The notes below the pieces were generated by a model. The model ran no database searches. It saw only the letters and a list, made by a program, of their open reading frames with translations, and was not told the DNA's origin. The translations under genes and the position numbers were made by a program. From Sphingobacteriales bacterium (GTDB taxonomy: Bacteria; Bacteroidota; Bacteroidia; Chitinophagales; Chitinophagaceae), in the NCBI GenBank assembly GCA_016219985.1, contig JACRJO010000039.1:1-64000 (forward strand): 64,000 nt of DNA, read 5' to 3'. Positions 39,710 to 49,829 of this stretch are shown in pieces (the first letter of the stretch is position 1; each line of letters begins with the position of its first letter).

Positions 39710-39762
39710 TCCTTTTTTATCTCCCCGAAAATGGTAAATTTGTTTTAACCTAAATAAAGCGC

Positions 39763-40218
39763 ATGAAAAACCCTGTTTGGCTGTTCCTGCTGTTGACTGT
39801 ACTTGTGATCGCCTGCAACAAAGATAAGTTTACCACGGAACCGAAGGTGGAAGTGAAATCTATTTCTCCCGGAACGGTTTCCAGCGGCGATGTGATCAGC
39901 CTGAGGGCAAAGTACACCGATGACGAAGGAGACCTGGATTCCACCTATATCGTTTACAAGTGGTACAATGGCACGACAGTGGTATTGGCTGATACCTTCC
40001 GTTTCCCCATTGACGCCCTGAACCTGCCTCCGAAACTCCGGCAGGCCGAAATGTTTGTGGAATTTGAATACAATACCAATAACCACCCTGACCTGATGCC
40101 CCTCTCCGGTGTTTCCCTCCGGGATACCACGGCCAGTTTCGGGCTGATCCTGATCGACAAAGCCAAACACCGGAGCAATTACAGTGAATCCGCCAAGATC
40201 AGGCTTAAGAAACCCTGA
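39763..40218 (+). CDS. Putative lipoprotein
   Basis: 151 aa; 'LLTVLVIACNKDKF' lipobox. Confidence 0.75.
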   Translation: MKNPVWLFLLLTVLVIACNKDKFTTEPKVEVKSISPGTVSSGDVISLRAKYTDDEGDLDSTYIVYKWYNGTTVVLADTFRFPIDALNLPPKLRQAEMFVEFEYNTNNHPDLMPLSGVSLRDTTASFGLILIDKAKHRSNYSESAKIRLKKP

Positions 40219-40223
40219 GTCCT

Positions 40224-41069
40224 TTGAAAAGGATCAGCACCTGCCTGCATTTTTTTATTTACAGCAACCTGTTTGTTTCTGCCTGTGCCGCCCTGATGAC
40301 CACACAGGTTTATTACCTGTTGCTGAACCGCCCGGTATTCACCCCGTTCACCGGTTTTGTTTTCTTTTCCACTTTATGCAGTTATAGTTTTCACTGGTAT
40401 TTCACCGGTCCCTCCGCCGTGGCTTCCCAACGGATTGACTGGCTGGAACGGCACCGGCATGTACATATCCTGTTCTTTTTCGCGGGACTGGCCGGCAGTA
40501 TTTATTTTTTCCGGTTTTTCCTTCCCTATTGGATCTGGATCGGGGGCGCCCTGGTTGCCACTTTTCTCTATTCTGCCCCCAAGATCCCGAATTATTACCT
40601 GCGGCAACTGCGAAAAGCCGCCCTGGGCAAAACGATCTTCCTCGCTGCTGTGTGGACCTATGTCACCACCGTATTGCCCCTCATTATCGCCGGGCAGGAA
40701 TGGGAAACCCGGTACAGCCTTTTCAGCATCAGCCGGTATTTCTTTGTCTATGCGGTCTGCATTCTTTTTGACTACCGCGACCGGGCCGATGACAAGGCCG
40801 CCGGTATCCGGAGCCTGATCACTTACCTCGACGAAGAAAATATCCGGAAGCTTTTTATCTTTTCCCTGACCGTATTCACAGGAGCCACCCTGGCCCTCCT
40901 GAATTATCCTATTCCGCTGCGTGATATCCTGCTCATACTATTACCCGGGTTCATACTGGCCCTGCTTTACCGGAAAGCCACCCATGATTTCGGGGATATG
41001 CTGTACTATTTCGTGCTGGACGGCTTACTCGCCTTTTCCGCCCTGCTGACTTTATTCACCTGTATTTAA
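40224..41069 (+). CDS. UbiA prenyltransferase-like membrane protein
   Basis: Multi-spanning; 'LFDYRDRADDKAAGIRSLITYL' resembles the second Asp-rich UbiA motif. Confidence 0.6.
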   Translation: MKRISTCLHFFIYSNLFVSACAALMTTQVYYLLLNRPVFTPFTGFVFFSTLCSYSFHWYFTGPSAVASQRIDWLERHRHVHILFFFAGLAGSIYFFRFFLPYWIWIGGALVATFLYSAPKIPNYYLRQLRKAALGKTIFLAAVWTYVTTVLPLIIAGQEWETRYSLFSISRYFFVYAVCILFDYRDRADDKAAGIRSLITYLDEENIRKLFIFSLTVFTGATLALLNYPIPLRDILLILLPGFILALLYRKATHDFGDMLYYFVLDGLLAFSALLTLFTCI

Positions 41070-41098
41070 TTATTTTTGAGCCCGGTTAATCAATAAAC

Positions 41099-42208
41099 AT
41101 GGCAAAATCAGCAAAAAGCAGGAAATCAGTCATTACGGATACCTCCTTTACTTTCTTCCGGAATTATATCAATAATGCCTCCCCGGTGGGATTTGAGACC
41201 TGGGGACAAAAATTATGGCTCGAATACCTGAAGCCCTATGTGGACACTCATTATGTGGATCCTTATGGTACAGCGGTCGGCGTGATCAATCCCGCTCATT
41301 CCTTTAAAGTGGTGATCGAAGCCCATGCCGATGAGATCAGCTGGTTTGTCAATTATATCACACCCGAGGGCCTGATCTACCTGAAAAGAAATGGCGGTGT
41401 GGATCACCAGACGGCGCCGGCTTCCCGGGTTTTTATCCACGGAAAAAAAGGACCGGTGAAAGCGGTATTTGGCTGGCCGGCTATTCATACCCGCATCGGG
41501 AACCCCGACCAGAAAGAACCCATCCCGAGAACGGACAATCTCTGGCTGGATTGCGGCGCCCGCAACAAGAAAGAAGTGCTGGCCCTCGGTATTCATATCG
41601 GCGCAGTGGTTACCTACCAGGATGGTTTTGACGAACTGGCCAATGGCAATTATATCGGCCGTGCATTCGACAACCGCATCGGCGGTTTCATGATTGCCGA
41701 AGTAGCCCGCCTGCTCAAAGAAAATAAAAAGAAACTCCCCTTTGGCCTGTACGTGGTCAATGCCGTGCAGGAAGAGATCGGTTTGCGCGGCGCGGAAATG
41801 ATCGCCCGCCGGATCAAACCCGATATCGCGATTGTTACCGACGTCACGCATGATACCAGCACCCCGATGATCAGCAAGAATATTGAAGGGGAAGTGAGTA
41901 CCGGGAAAGGGCCTTCCCTCTCCTATGCGCCGGCTGTACACAATAAACTGCTGGCCCTGGTGGAAAAAACCGCCACTGATAAAAAGATCCCGGTTCAATG
42001 GAGAGCCCTCAGCCGCAGCACCGGCACCGATACGGACTCCTTCGCCTATTCGAATGATGGTTGTCCCTCTGTGCTGATCTCCATCCCGCTGCGCTATATG
42101 CACACCACGGTGGAAATGCTGCACCGGGATGATATCGAGAACACGATCAGGCTGATGTACGAAACCTTATTGACCTTAACTCCGAAAACCAATCTCAGCT
42201 ACCTGTAA
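41099..42208 (+). CDS. M42 family metallopeptidase
   Basis: 'VVIEAHADEISWFVNYI', 'AFDNRIGGFMIAEVARLL', 'VVNAVQEEIGLRGAEM', 'AIVTDVTHDT'. Confidence 0.92.
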   Translation: MAKSAKSRKSVITDTSFTFFRNYINNASPVGFETWGQKLWLEYLKPYVDTHYVDPYGTAVGVINPAHSFKVVIEAHADEISWFVNYITPEGLIYLKRNGGVDHQTAPASRVFIHGKKGPVKAVFGWPAIHTRIGNPDQKEPIPRTDNLWLDCGARNKKEVLALGIHIGAVVTYQDGFDELANGNYIGRAFDNRIGGFMIAEVARLLKENKKKLPFGLYVVNAVQEEIGLRGAEMIARRIKPDIAIVTDVTHDTSTPMISKNIEGEVSTGKGPSLSYAPAVHNKLLALVEKTATDKKIPVQWRALSRSTGTDTDSFAYSNDGCPSVLISIPLRYMHTTVEMLHRDDIENTIRLMYETLLTLTPKTNLSYL

Positions 42209-42363
42209 TGACCGGACTGATCTATATTGACCCCGGAAGCGGCAGTTACCTGGTACAGGTACTGATCGGCGCGGTACTGGGTGTGGTTATGTTTTTCAAG
42301 AACATCAAACTTTATATTTTATCTTTTTTCAAACGGTCTCCCAAAAAACAAAAGGATGAATGA
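42208..42363 (+). CDS. Small membrane protein (51 aa; below ORF-track cutoff)
   Basis: TAATGA overlap with M42 stop; MTGLIYIDPGSGSYLVQVLIGAVLGVVMFFKNIKLYILSFFKRSPKKQKDE*; overlaps methyltransferase start at 42356. Confidence 0.65.
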   Translation: MTGLIYIDPGSGSYLVQVLIGAVLGVVMFFKNIKLYILSFFKRSPKKQKDE

Positions 42364-43732
42364 AAGGAACAGGGCCTTACCTTCCTCATTCAGGGATACT
42401 GCAGGCTTTGTATTCCGGCGGGACGGTATCGTTTACCGCCAGGTAAACCCGGCCGGGAAAGCTGCTTATGACGCCTTCCTGCAAAGCGGGCTTTACCGTT
42501 TTCTTACAACAAACAAACTGCTCCTGCCGCATGAAGAAATTACAAGCGGCCCGGCGGATACGGAGGCGTACAAAATACTCCGGCCCGAACAACTCTCTTT
42601 TACCTCGTATTCCTGCGAATGGTCTTTTTCCATGCTGCAGGATGCAGCTTTACTCACCCTGCGCATTGCTAAAGCCGCCCTTGAGCATGGCATGATTCTG
42701 AAAGACGCCACTCCTTTTAATATCCAATGGCACCAGGGCGCCCTGGTTTTTATTGATACCTTATCTTTTGATACGTACCAGGAAGGAAGTCCCTGGATCG
42801 CCTACCGCCAGTTCTGCGAATCTTTCCTTTCGCCCCTGTTGCTCATGCATTATAAAAAAACATCCCTGCATGCACTGCAACTGGCCTGGCCGGAGGGAAT
42901 ACCCCTGCAAATTACCCGCTCCCTGTTGCCGGTTAAAAGCCGGTTTTCGGTGCTGACCTGGCTGCATATTCACCTGCATGCGAAAATGGCGGCCAAAAAA
43001 CAAAACCCGGATGAACGCAGCGCCCGCCTTCCAAAGAAAAAATTATTGAACCTCATTGACAGCCTGGAAACCCTGGTCCGTTCGCTCTCGCTAAAAGACA
43101 GTGGCAGCACCTGGGGAGACTACTATGCAGAAGCGGCACAGCGCAATGATTACCTCGAACAAAAACAACAGATCATCCGGGAATGGACAGGGCAACTAAC
43201 CGGGTTGAAAACCGCGGTTGACTTTGGCGCGAATGAAGGCAGCTTTTCCCTGCCGCTTGCACAGCAGGGAATTGAAACCATTGCGGCCGATGCTGACCCG
43301 GTGGCCATTAATAAACTCTATAAGAAAATCAAAGCGTCGAAACAGGAACACCTGCTCCCGCTGATCATTGATTTCACATACCCCACACCGTCATTCGGAC
43401 TGGGAAACAGCGAACGGGAGTCCTTCTTCGGGCGGGTTGGCCAGGCTGACCTGGGTTTATGCCTGGCCTTTATCCATCACCTTTGTATAGGTAAGAATAT
43501 TCCGCTGGAACGGGTCGCGGCTATTCTTTCCGCTTCCTGCCAGCAACTCATCATCGAGTTCGTGCCGAAGAGTGATGCGAAAGTGAAAGAGCTCCTGCTG
43601 AACAAGGAAGATATTTATTTAACCTACACTGCTGAAGAATTTGAAAAACAATTCGGCAACTGTTTTGTCATTGAGGCGGCCCGGCTAATCCCCGGTTCGG
43701 AGCGAACACTTTACCTGATGAGAAGAAAATGA
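42356..43732 (+). CDS. SAM-dependent methyltransferase-like protein
   Basis: 'LKTAVDFGANEGSFSLPLAQQGIETIAADADPVAINKLY' motif I; start MNERNRALP. Confidence 0.75.
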   Translation: MNERNRALPSSFRDTAGFVFRRDGIVYRQVNPAGKAAYDAFLQSGLYRFLTTNKLLLPHEEITSGPADTEAYKILRPEQLSFTSYSCEWSFSMLQDAALLTLRIAKAALEHGMILKDATPFNIQWHQGALVFIDTLSFDTYQEGSPWIAYRQFCESFLSPLLLMHYKKTSLHALQLAWPEGIPLQITRSLLPVKSRFSVLTWLHIHLHAKMAAKKQNPDERSARLPKKKLLNLIDSLETLVRSLSLKDSGSTWGDYYAEAAQRNDYLEQKQQIIREWTGQLTGLKTAVDFGANEGSFSLPLAQQGIETIAADADPVAINKLYKKIKASKQEHLLPLIIDFTYPTPSFGLGNSERESFFGRVGQADLGLCLAFIHHLCIGKNIPLERVAAILSASCQQLIIEFVPKSDAKVKELLLNKEDIYLTYTAEEFEKQFGNCFVIEAARLIPGSERTLYLMRRK

Positions 43733-45216
43733 AAAACCGTTTCCTCCATATCCTCCGTAACCAGCCCTTATTCCTGGCCTTGCTCCCGGTTTTTTTTGTA
43801 GGCCACGGGTACCTGGAAAATTACGGGCTGGTCCCGCCCGGGGTCGCACTGATCCTGCTGGGTACTTATTTTGCCGCAACGCTTGTGCTGATCCTGCTTG
43901 CCTGGGCCGGTTACCGGAGCCTGAATAAAGCCGCCATGCTGGTTTTTTGCATGATGGCCTTTCATTTCTTTTACGGTGCCGCACATGACCTGCTGAAAAA
44001 GCTCTTCCCGGGATTTTTCTTTACCCGCTACAGTTTTATACTTCCGCTTGTCCTGGTGCTCTTTATACTGCTCCTTATTTATTTAAAAAGAAGAAAACAG
44101 CCTTTTACCCGGAGCGTCTGTTTCATTAATATCCTGCTCTGCCTGCTGATCCTCTATGACACGGGCGGGTACATCCTGAAAATAACCTCCGGCAATACCC
44201 CGGTACAAACTACCGTACCGGAAAATTTCAAAGCCTGCCCGGACTGCAAACACCCGGATGTATTCCTGATCATTGCGGATGGATATCCCGGCTATACGAT
44301 ACTGAAAGATTATTTCAGGTATGATAACAGTTCCTTTGAAACAGGACTGAAGAACAGGGGATTCCATATTATTGACAGCAGTCACAGCAATTACAACCTT
44401 ACCCCGTTCTCCATGGCTTCCATGCTGAATATGGATTACCTCCAAGGCATAGAAGGCCGGTACAGCAATAAGGGCGATATGGCTTTGTGCTTTAGCCTGA
44501 TCAAAAAAAGCAGGACAGCGGACTATTTCAAACAGATGGGTTATGAAATGGTCAATTATTCCATTTTCGATATGGAACTGCAGCCTTCCATGGCCATTGG
44601 TACTTTTCTGCCCCGGAAGTCCGAGCCCATTACCAACCAGACCTTTTTATCCCGGCTGGAAAACGAAGTGGGTTACCACCTCGCCACCACGTTTAAAATC
44701 AAATTCGTCCTGGACTACCTGAAAAACCATGACCTGAAGAACAATATTAAATTGTCAGGAGCTCTCCGGAAAATAACCGCCCGCAAAAGCAGCCGGCCGA
44801 GGTTTGTATATACCCACCTGATCCTGCCGCATTATCCTTATTATTTTGACAGCACGGGTAAAGCAAGGGCGGCGGAACTGCTGACCTATGAGAATGCAAG
44901 GGATACCGCCTCCTTCCTGGGTTATCTCAAATATGTGAACCGCGAACTGATCGGGCTGGTGGATCATATCCGGGCGACCAATTCCACCCCACCTGTTATC
45001 CTGCTGATGAGTGACCACGGCTTCAGGGAATTCAACGATCCTTCCTGGGACAAATACCAGTTCAACAACCTGAACAGTATTTACCTCCCCGATCATAATT
45101 ATTCCGGCTTTTATAAAGGCATGACCAATATTAACCAGTTCCGGGTGCTGTTCAACACCCAATTTGGGCAGCAGCTGCCCCTCCTGAAAGACTCCACCAG
45201 TTTTTTAATTGATTAA
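43729..45216 (+). CDS. Membrane-anchored sulfatase/alkaline-phosphatase superfamily protein
   Basis: N-terminal TM segments; 'HPDVFLIIADGYPGYTIL', 'YTHLILPHYPYYFD', 'PPVILLMSDHGFREF'. Confidence 0.8.
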   Translation: MKNRFLHILRNQPLFLALLPVFFVGHGYLENYGLVPPGVALILLGTYFAATLVLILLAWAGYRSLNKAAMLVFCMMAFHFFYGAAHDLLKKLFPGFFFTRYSFILPLVLVLFILLLIYLKRRKQPFTRSVCFINILLCLLILYDTGGYILKITSGNTPVQTTVPENFKACPDCKHPDVFLIIADGYPGYTILKDYFRYDNSSFETGLKNRGFHIIDSSHSNYNLTPFSMASMLNMDYLQGIEGRYSNKGDMALCFSLIKKSRTADYFKQMGYEMVNYSIFDMELQPSMAIGTFLPRKSEPITNQTFLSRLENEVGYHLATTFKIKFVLDYLKNHDLKNNIKLSGALRKITARKSSRPRFVYTHLILPHYPYYFDSTGKARAAELLTYENARDTASFLGYLKYVNRELIGLVDHIRATNSTPPVILLMSDHGFREFNDPSWDKYQFNNLNSIYLPDHNYSGFYKGMTNINQFRVLFNTQFGQQLPLLKDSTSFLID

Positions 45217-45250
45217 GGCCTGGTAAAAAGCAATCCCTATTTTTGTAACC

Positions 45251-45883
45251 ATGTTTAATCCCAAAAGCATACTGGTATTAGCCCCGCATACGGATGACGG
45301 CGAACTGGGCTGCGGCGGTACCATTGCTAAATTCTGCACGGAAGGAAGAGAAGTTTACTATGCGGCCTTTTGCCTTTGTTCAAAAACCCTGCCGCCCGGG
45401 GCGCCGGCCGATACACTGGAAAAAGAATGCCGTAAAGCCACGGCCCTGTTAGGGATCCGGCCGGATCATTTAATCCTGTTCAATTACGAAGTGCGGGAAT
45501 TGCCGCAATTCCGGCAGCAAATCCTGGAAGAGCTCCTGCAACTGAATAAAAAAATCAACCCGGAGATGGTATTGCTCCCGGCTGTATCCGATGTACACCA
45601 GGATCACCAGGTGATCCACCAGGAAGGATTAAGGGCTTTTAAGAACACCACTTTTGCCGGTTATGAACTGCCCTGGAACAATTACAGTTTCCGTACGAAT
45701 TTCTTTATGCGGCTGACAGCGGATGAATTAAATAAGAAAACAGCCGCCCTGAAAGAATACCGGTCACAGGCCGGCCGCAATTATATGCAGGATGATTTTA
45801 TCCGCTCCCTGGCAAGGGTAAGAGGCGTGCAATGCAACAGCGACTATGCGGAAGCGTTTGAAATTTACAAACTGATCAGCTGA
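45251..45883 (+). CDS. PIG-L family deacetylase
   Basis: 'ILVLAPHTDDGELGCGGTIAKF', 'PAVSDVHQDHQVIHQEGLRAF'. Confidence 0.92.
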   Translation: MFNPKSILVLAPHTDDGELGCGGTIAKFCTEGREVYYAAFCLCSKTLPPGAPADTLEKECRKATALLGIRPDHLILFNYEVRELPQFRQQILEELLQLNKKINPEMVLLPAVSDVHQDHQVIHQEGLRAFKNTTFAGYELPWNNYSFRTNFFMRLTADELNKKTAALKEYRSQAGRNYMQDDFIRSLARVRGVQCNSDYAEAFEIYKLIS

Positions 45884-46945
45884 TCACCAGCCCACCCGTT
45901 CCCCGAACTTCCCCAATCCGAAATACCGGTTCAATGGCAGGTTGAACCCTACCTGGTTCAGTGCTGACCCGGCCTGATAATAAGACCGGGCATACCGCAT
46001 CGTTAGCTTGCCGAGGAATACACTCACCCCCGCCGAAAACCCGTTCAATCCATTTCCCGCATTACCCAGGTTCAGTTCTCTCCGGCGGAGAAAATTATAC
46101 CCGGCCTGTACCTCCACTCTTTCATGGATATGGATAGTGGCACCCAGCACGAGGTGATCGGTGATCTTGCCCAATGAGAATTTAGCCGGGTTGTTCCGGT
46201 ACCCGTTCTCGTTATTGAAAGCGGTATCATTATACTGCAGGTTGTACTGGTGGAGCCGCTGTGCGGTGATGGAGAAACTGAACGGCGCCCGGGCAAGGCG
46301 CCTGGTGATCCCGGCCTGCAGATCGAAGGGAAGTTCTTCCCTTTCATTTCCGTATTTCTTTAACTGCACACCCAGGTTTTTTACCATGAAGGAAGCAGAA
46401 AATAATTTTGTGCTGTCCCGGAACAAAACCGCCACATCGGCGGCAATGCCATTGGAACGATAGACCCCATAATTGGAACTGATGAATTTCACGGTAGCCC
46501 CGTATGTCCATTTCTCCAGGTAGGAACGGGAGGCGCCCAGTTGCATGACCCAATCCACCGGCCTGAACCGCCCTAATATATTTCCCCCGGCATCCGTCTC
46601 CGTGCTGCTGCCGTAATTGAAAAAATTAAGTCCCCAGGTAAAATCGGTATTCAGTTTGGGATGATGGTAGCCAAATGAAAGATGAAATACCTTGATCCCC
46701 CCGTAAAAATCATTAAAGACCGCGTTCAATTGCCCGTGCATCGCGGGCCTGAACAGGGCCGGGTTATCGAAGGCCATCCCGATATCCTGTGAGGGCTGCG
46801 AAATATTGACCCCGCCGAGCGCTGTTAATTGCGGGGTATGGGAAAATCGCAAAAAATTAAATACGGAACGTCCGCCGAGTACCTGGGCCTCACTTCCTGT
46901 ATAAATCAAAAAGAGTCCTATCGTTAAACATCGTTTCACCGGCAA
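45884..46945 (-). CDS. porQ: Type IX secretion system protein PorQ
   Basis: 'GGRSVFNFLRFSHTPQLTALGGVNISQPSQDIGMAFDNPALF' and beta-barrel pattern typical of PorQ. Confidence 0.85.
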   Translation of the reverse strand: MPVKRCLTIGLFLIYTGSEAQVLGGRSVFNFLRFSHTPQLTALGGVNISQPSQDIGMAFDNPALFRPAMHGQLNAVFNDFYGGIKVFHLSFGYHHPKLNTDFTWGLNFFNYGSSTETDAGGNILGRFRPVDWVMQLGASRSYLEKWTYGATVKFISSNYGVYRSNGIAADVAVLFRDSTKLFSASFMVKNLGVQLKKYGNEREELPFDLQAGITRRLARAPFSFSITAQRLHQYNLQYNDTAFNNENGYRNNPAKFSLGKITDHLVLGATIHIHERVEVQAGYNFLRRRELNLGNAGNGLNGFSAGVSVFLGKLTMRYARSYYQAGSALNQVGFNLPLNRYFGLGKFGERVGW

Positions 46946-46952
46946 CGAAAAT

Positions 46953-47131
46953 AATACCTTTTAAACATTAGTTTTACAGTGACTACTCCCGGTATAATAC
47001 CGACAGACGCTGGCGCCGGCCAAAAAAGTAATACCTTTTAAACATTTGTTTTACAGTGATTACTCCCGGTATAATACCGACAGACATTGACGCCAGCCAA
47101 TAAAAGCATTTTTAATGTCTCGTCGGTATAA
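46953..47131 (-). repeat. Dispersed hairpin repeat, copies C (truncated) and D (tandem)
   Basis: TAATACCTTTTAAACATTAGTTTTACAGTGACTACTCCCGGTATAATACCGACAGACG… and a full unit 47029-47131. Confidence 0.9.
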
Positions 47132-47230
47132 GTCATATCCAAAGAAATCCCCCTGTGAAAGGGGGACTTCGTTTCTTTAGCGAAACCATGGCTGTGATGA
47201 ATACAACCGCAACCGGTTCCTGTAAATCCT

Positions 47231-49660
47231 TTATTTGTTTTCCAGTGCCAGCTCCAGCACCTGGTTCATGGTTTTTACATAATGGAATTTGATCCCCCTG
47301 ATAAAGGCCGAATCGATCTCCTGTACATCTTTTTCATTCTGCCAGCAAAGGATGATCTCTTTCAATCCTGCCCTTTTGGCCGCCAGCACTTTTTCTTTGA
47401 TCCCGCCCACCGGTAATACCTGTCCGCGCAGGGTGATCTCACCGGTCATTGCGAGAAAAGGCTTTACCCTTTTGCCGGTAATGGCTGAAGCAATGGCCGT
47501 CATCATGGTCACCCCCGCACTGGGGCCGTCCTTGGGAACAGCGCCTTCGGGTACATGGATATGAATATTTTTCTTTTCGAAAACTTTGGGATCCAGTTTG
47601 TATTTCTTCGCATTGCTCTGCAGGTAGGTCAGCGCGGTGCTGGCGCTCTCTTTCATTACATTGCCGAGATTACCGGTCAGTTTCAATTCTCCTTTCCCGT
47701 CACTCAGGCTGGTCTCGATAAATAAAATATCTCCCCCCACATAGGTCCAGGCAAGACCCACCGCCACACCGGCCATATTCGCGATCTTATACAGGTCATT
47801 GCTGTACCGGGCTTTGCCCAGTATGGTTTCAATATCATCCGTCGACAGGCTGGCTTTCACCTTTTCATGCAGGGCCAGTTCCTTGGCCTGGTAGCGCATG
47901 ATGGAAGCCAGTTGCCGGTCCAGTTCCCGCACCCCGCTTTCCCGGGTATAATCCTGGATGATCTTCTCCAGCACTTTATCACTGATCTTAAAGGGCGTAT
48001 TCTTCAGCCCGTGCAGGTCTTTCTGGCGGGGTACGAGGTGACGTTTCGCAATTTCCATTTTTTCTTCCACCGCGTAGCCGCTGAGGTCGATGATCTCGAG
48101 GCGGTCCCGCAATGCCGGTTGAATATTCTGGTAATTGTTGGCTGTCGCGATGAACAGGACCTTGCTCAGGTCATATTCCATTTCGAGGTAATTATCGTAA
48201 AACGAATTGTTCTGCTCGGGATCCAGCACTTCCAGCAAGGCGGACGAAGGATCGCCGCGCATATCATTGCCCACTTTATCGATCTCATCGAGGATCATGA
48301 CCGGGTTGGAGGATTTTACTTTCCGGATCGACTGCAGGATCCGTCCCGGCATGGCGCCGATATAGGTCTTGCGGTGACCGCGGATCTCGCTCTCATCATG
48401 CAGGCCGCCCAAACTGAGGCGCACATATTTCCGGCCGATCGCATTGGCAATGCTTTTTCCCAAAGAGGTTTTACCGATACCCGGGGGGCCCACGAAACAG
48501 AGAATGGGGCTCTTCATATCCCCCTTCAGTTTTAATACAGCGAGGTATTCGAGGATCCGTTCCTTGATCTTGTTCATGCCATAATGATCATGATCCAGGG
48601 TTTGTTTGGCTTTCTTCAGGTCGTAGTGATCTTCGGTATATTCTTCCCAGGGCAGGTCCAGCATCAGGTCGAGGTGGTTGTACACCACGGAGAAATCGGG
48701 TGTGCTGGGGTGCATGCGTTCCAGCTTCTCCACTCCTTTCTTGAACATTTCTTTGGCGGAAGCCGGCCATTTCTTTGCCTCGGCCTTTTTCTGCATTTCT
48801 TTTATCTCCTGCAGGTTGCTGTCGCCACCCAGCTCTTCCTTGATACTCTTCAGTTGCTGTTGCAGGAAGTATTCCCGCTGCTGCTTATCGAGTTCGGTGC
48901 GGGTCTTGGTCGTTACTTTATTTTTCAGTTCGGCAAACTGCAATTCTTTCTGCAATAACTGCATCAGCAGGTCGGCCCTTTCGCGGATATGATTCAGTTC
49001 CAGCAGCCGCTGTTTATCCTTGATATCCGTGTTCAGGTTGCTCGATACAAAGTGGATCAGGAAGGAAGGATTCTCAATATTCCGCAAAATGATGGACGCT
49101 TCGGTCGGGATATTCGGCGAGAGTTGCACGATATCTGCAGCGAGGTCCTTGATATTCGCCACATAGGCATTGAAGTCCTCGTCCTTGGGGGATTCTTCTT
49201 CTTCCAGTTTCCGGATACTGGCTTTGAAGTAAGGATCTTCCCCGGTGATCGCTTCCACGCGGAAACGGCTCTTGCCCTGGATAATGATCGTGGTGCCCCC
49301 GTCGGGCATTTTGATCATTTTTACGATCCGGGCCACGGTACCGACATGTTCCAGGTCCTTTACTTCCGGGTCTTCCACATTGCTGTCCTTCTGGGCAATC
49401 ACACCGATCAATTTGTCGCCCCGGTAAGCATCGTTTACCGCTTTGATGCTTTTATCACGTCCTACCGTAATGGGCAGGACCACCCCCGGGAAAAGAACGG
49501 TATTGCGGAGGGGTAATAAAGCTATTTCGGCAGGAATCTCAACCCCGTTCGGGTCTTCCTGGTCACCTTCATTTAGGGGAATGATGGGCAAAAAATCCAT
49601 GTCGTCTTCTGAACGCAGCAAAAAATTCTCAATATTCATATCCGTTTCGTCTTTAGACAT
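47231..49660 (-). CDS. lon: ATP-dependent protease Lon
   Basis: 'LCFVGPPGIGKTSLGKSIA', 'PVMILDEIDKVGNDMRGDPSSALLEVLDPEQN', 'PKDGPSAGVTMMTAIASAITGK'. Confidence 0.97.
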   Translation of the reverse strand: MSKDETDMNIENFLLRSEDDMDFLPIIPLNEGDQEDPNGVEIPAEIALLPLRNTVLFPGVVLPITVGRDKSIKAVNDAYRGDKLIGVIAQKDSNVEDPEVKDLEHVGTVARIVKMIKMPDGGTTIIIQGKSRFRVEAITGEDPYFKASIRKLEEEESPKDEDFNAYVANIKDLAADIVQLSPNIPTEASIILRNIENPSFLIHFVSSNLNTDIKDKQRLLELNHIRERADLLMQLLQKELQFAELKNKVTTKTRTELDKQQREYFLQQQLKSIKEELGGDSNLQEIKEMQKKAEAKKWPASAKEMFKKGVEKLERMHPSTPDFSVVYNHLDLMLDLPWEEYTEDHYDLKKAKQTLDHDHYGMNKIKERILEYLAVLKLKGDMKSPILCFVGPPGIGKTSLGKSIANAIGRKYVRLSLGGLHDESEIRGHRKTYIGAMPGRILQSIRKVKSSNPVMILDEIDKVGNDMRGDPSSALLEVLDPEQNNSFYDNYLEMEYDLSKVLFIATANNYQNIQPALRDRLEIIDLSGYAVEEKMEIAKRHLVPRQKDLHGLKNTPFKISDKVLEKIIQDYTRESGVRELDRQLASIMRYQAKELALHEKVKASLSTDDIETILGKARYSNDLYKIANMAGVAVGLAWTYVGGDILFIETSLSDGKGELKLTGNLGNVMKESASTALTYLQSNAKKYKLDPKVFEKKNIHIHVPEGAVPKDGPSAGVTMMTAIASAITGKRVKPFLAMTGEITLRGQVLPVGGIKEKVLAAKRAGLKEIILCWQNEKDVQEIDSAFIRGIKFHYVKTMNQVLELALENK

Positions 49661-49780
49661 TCTGTCATTTTACCGGGTCCAAACAGGCCCGGAGGGTAAA
49701 AGTATAGTGCGAATTCAGTATTGCCAAGTATCGTGCCTGTCATTTCGGAACTGCCAAACTATGTAAACGGGAAAGGGCAA

Positions 49781-49811
49781 AAAAAAAACCTCCCCGGGGG
49801 GAGGCTTTTTC
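49781..49811. terminator. Bidirectional terminator hairpin
   Basis: AAAAAAACCTCCCCGGGGGGAGGCTTTTT. Confidence 0.85.
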
Positions 49812-49829
49812 ATAGATATACGTGTCTGT

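Noticed and set aside
41213-42124. 303-aa antisense ORF opposite the M42 peptidase
   Set aside because: Shadow ORF; sense strand has clear catalytic motifs.
47867-48535. 222-aa ORF antisense to lon
   Set aside because: Shadow ORF in GC-rich coding sequence; no family features.
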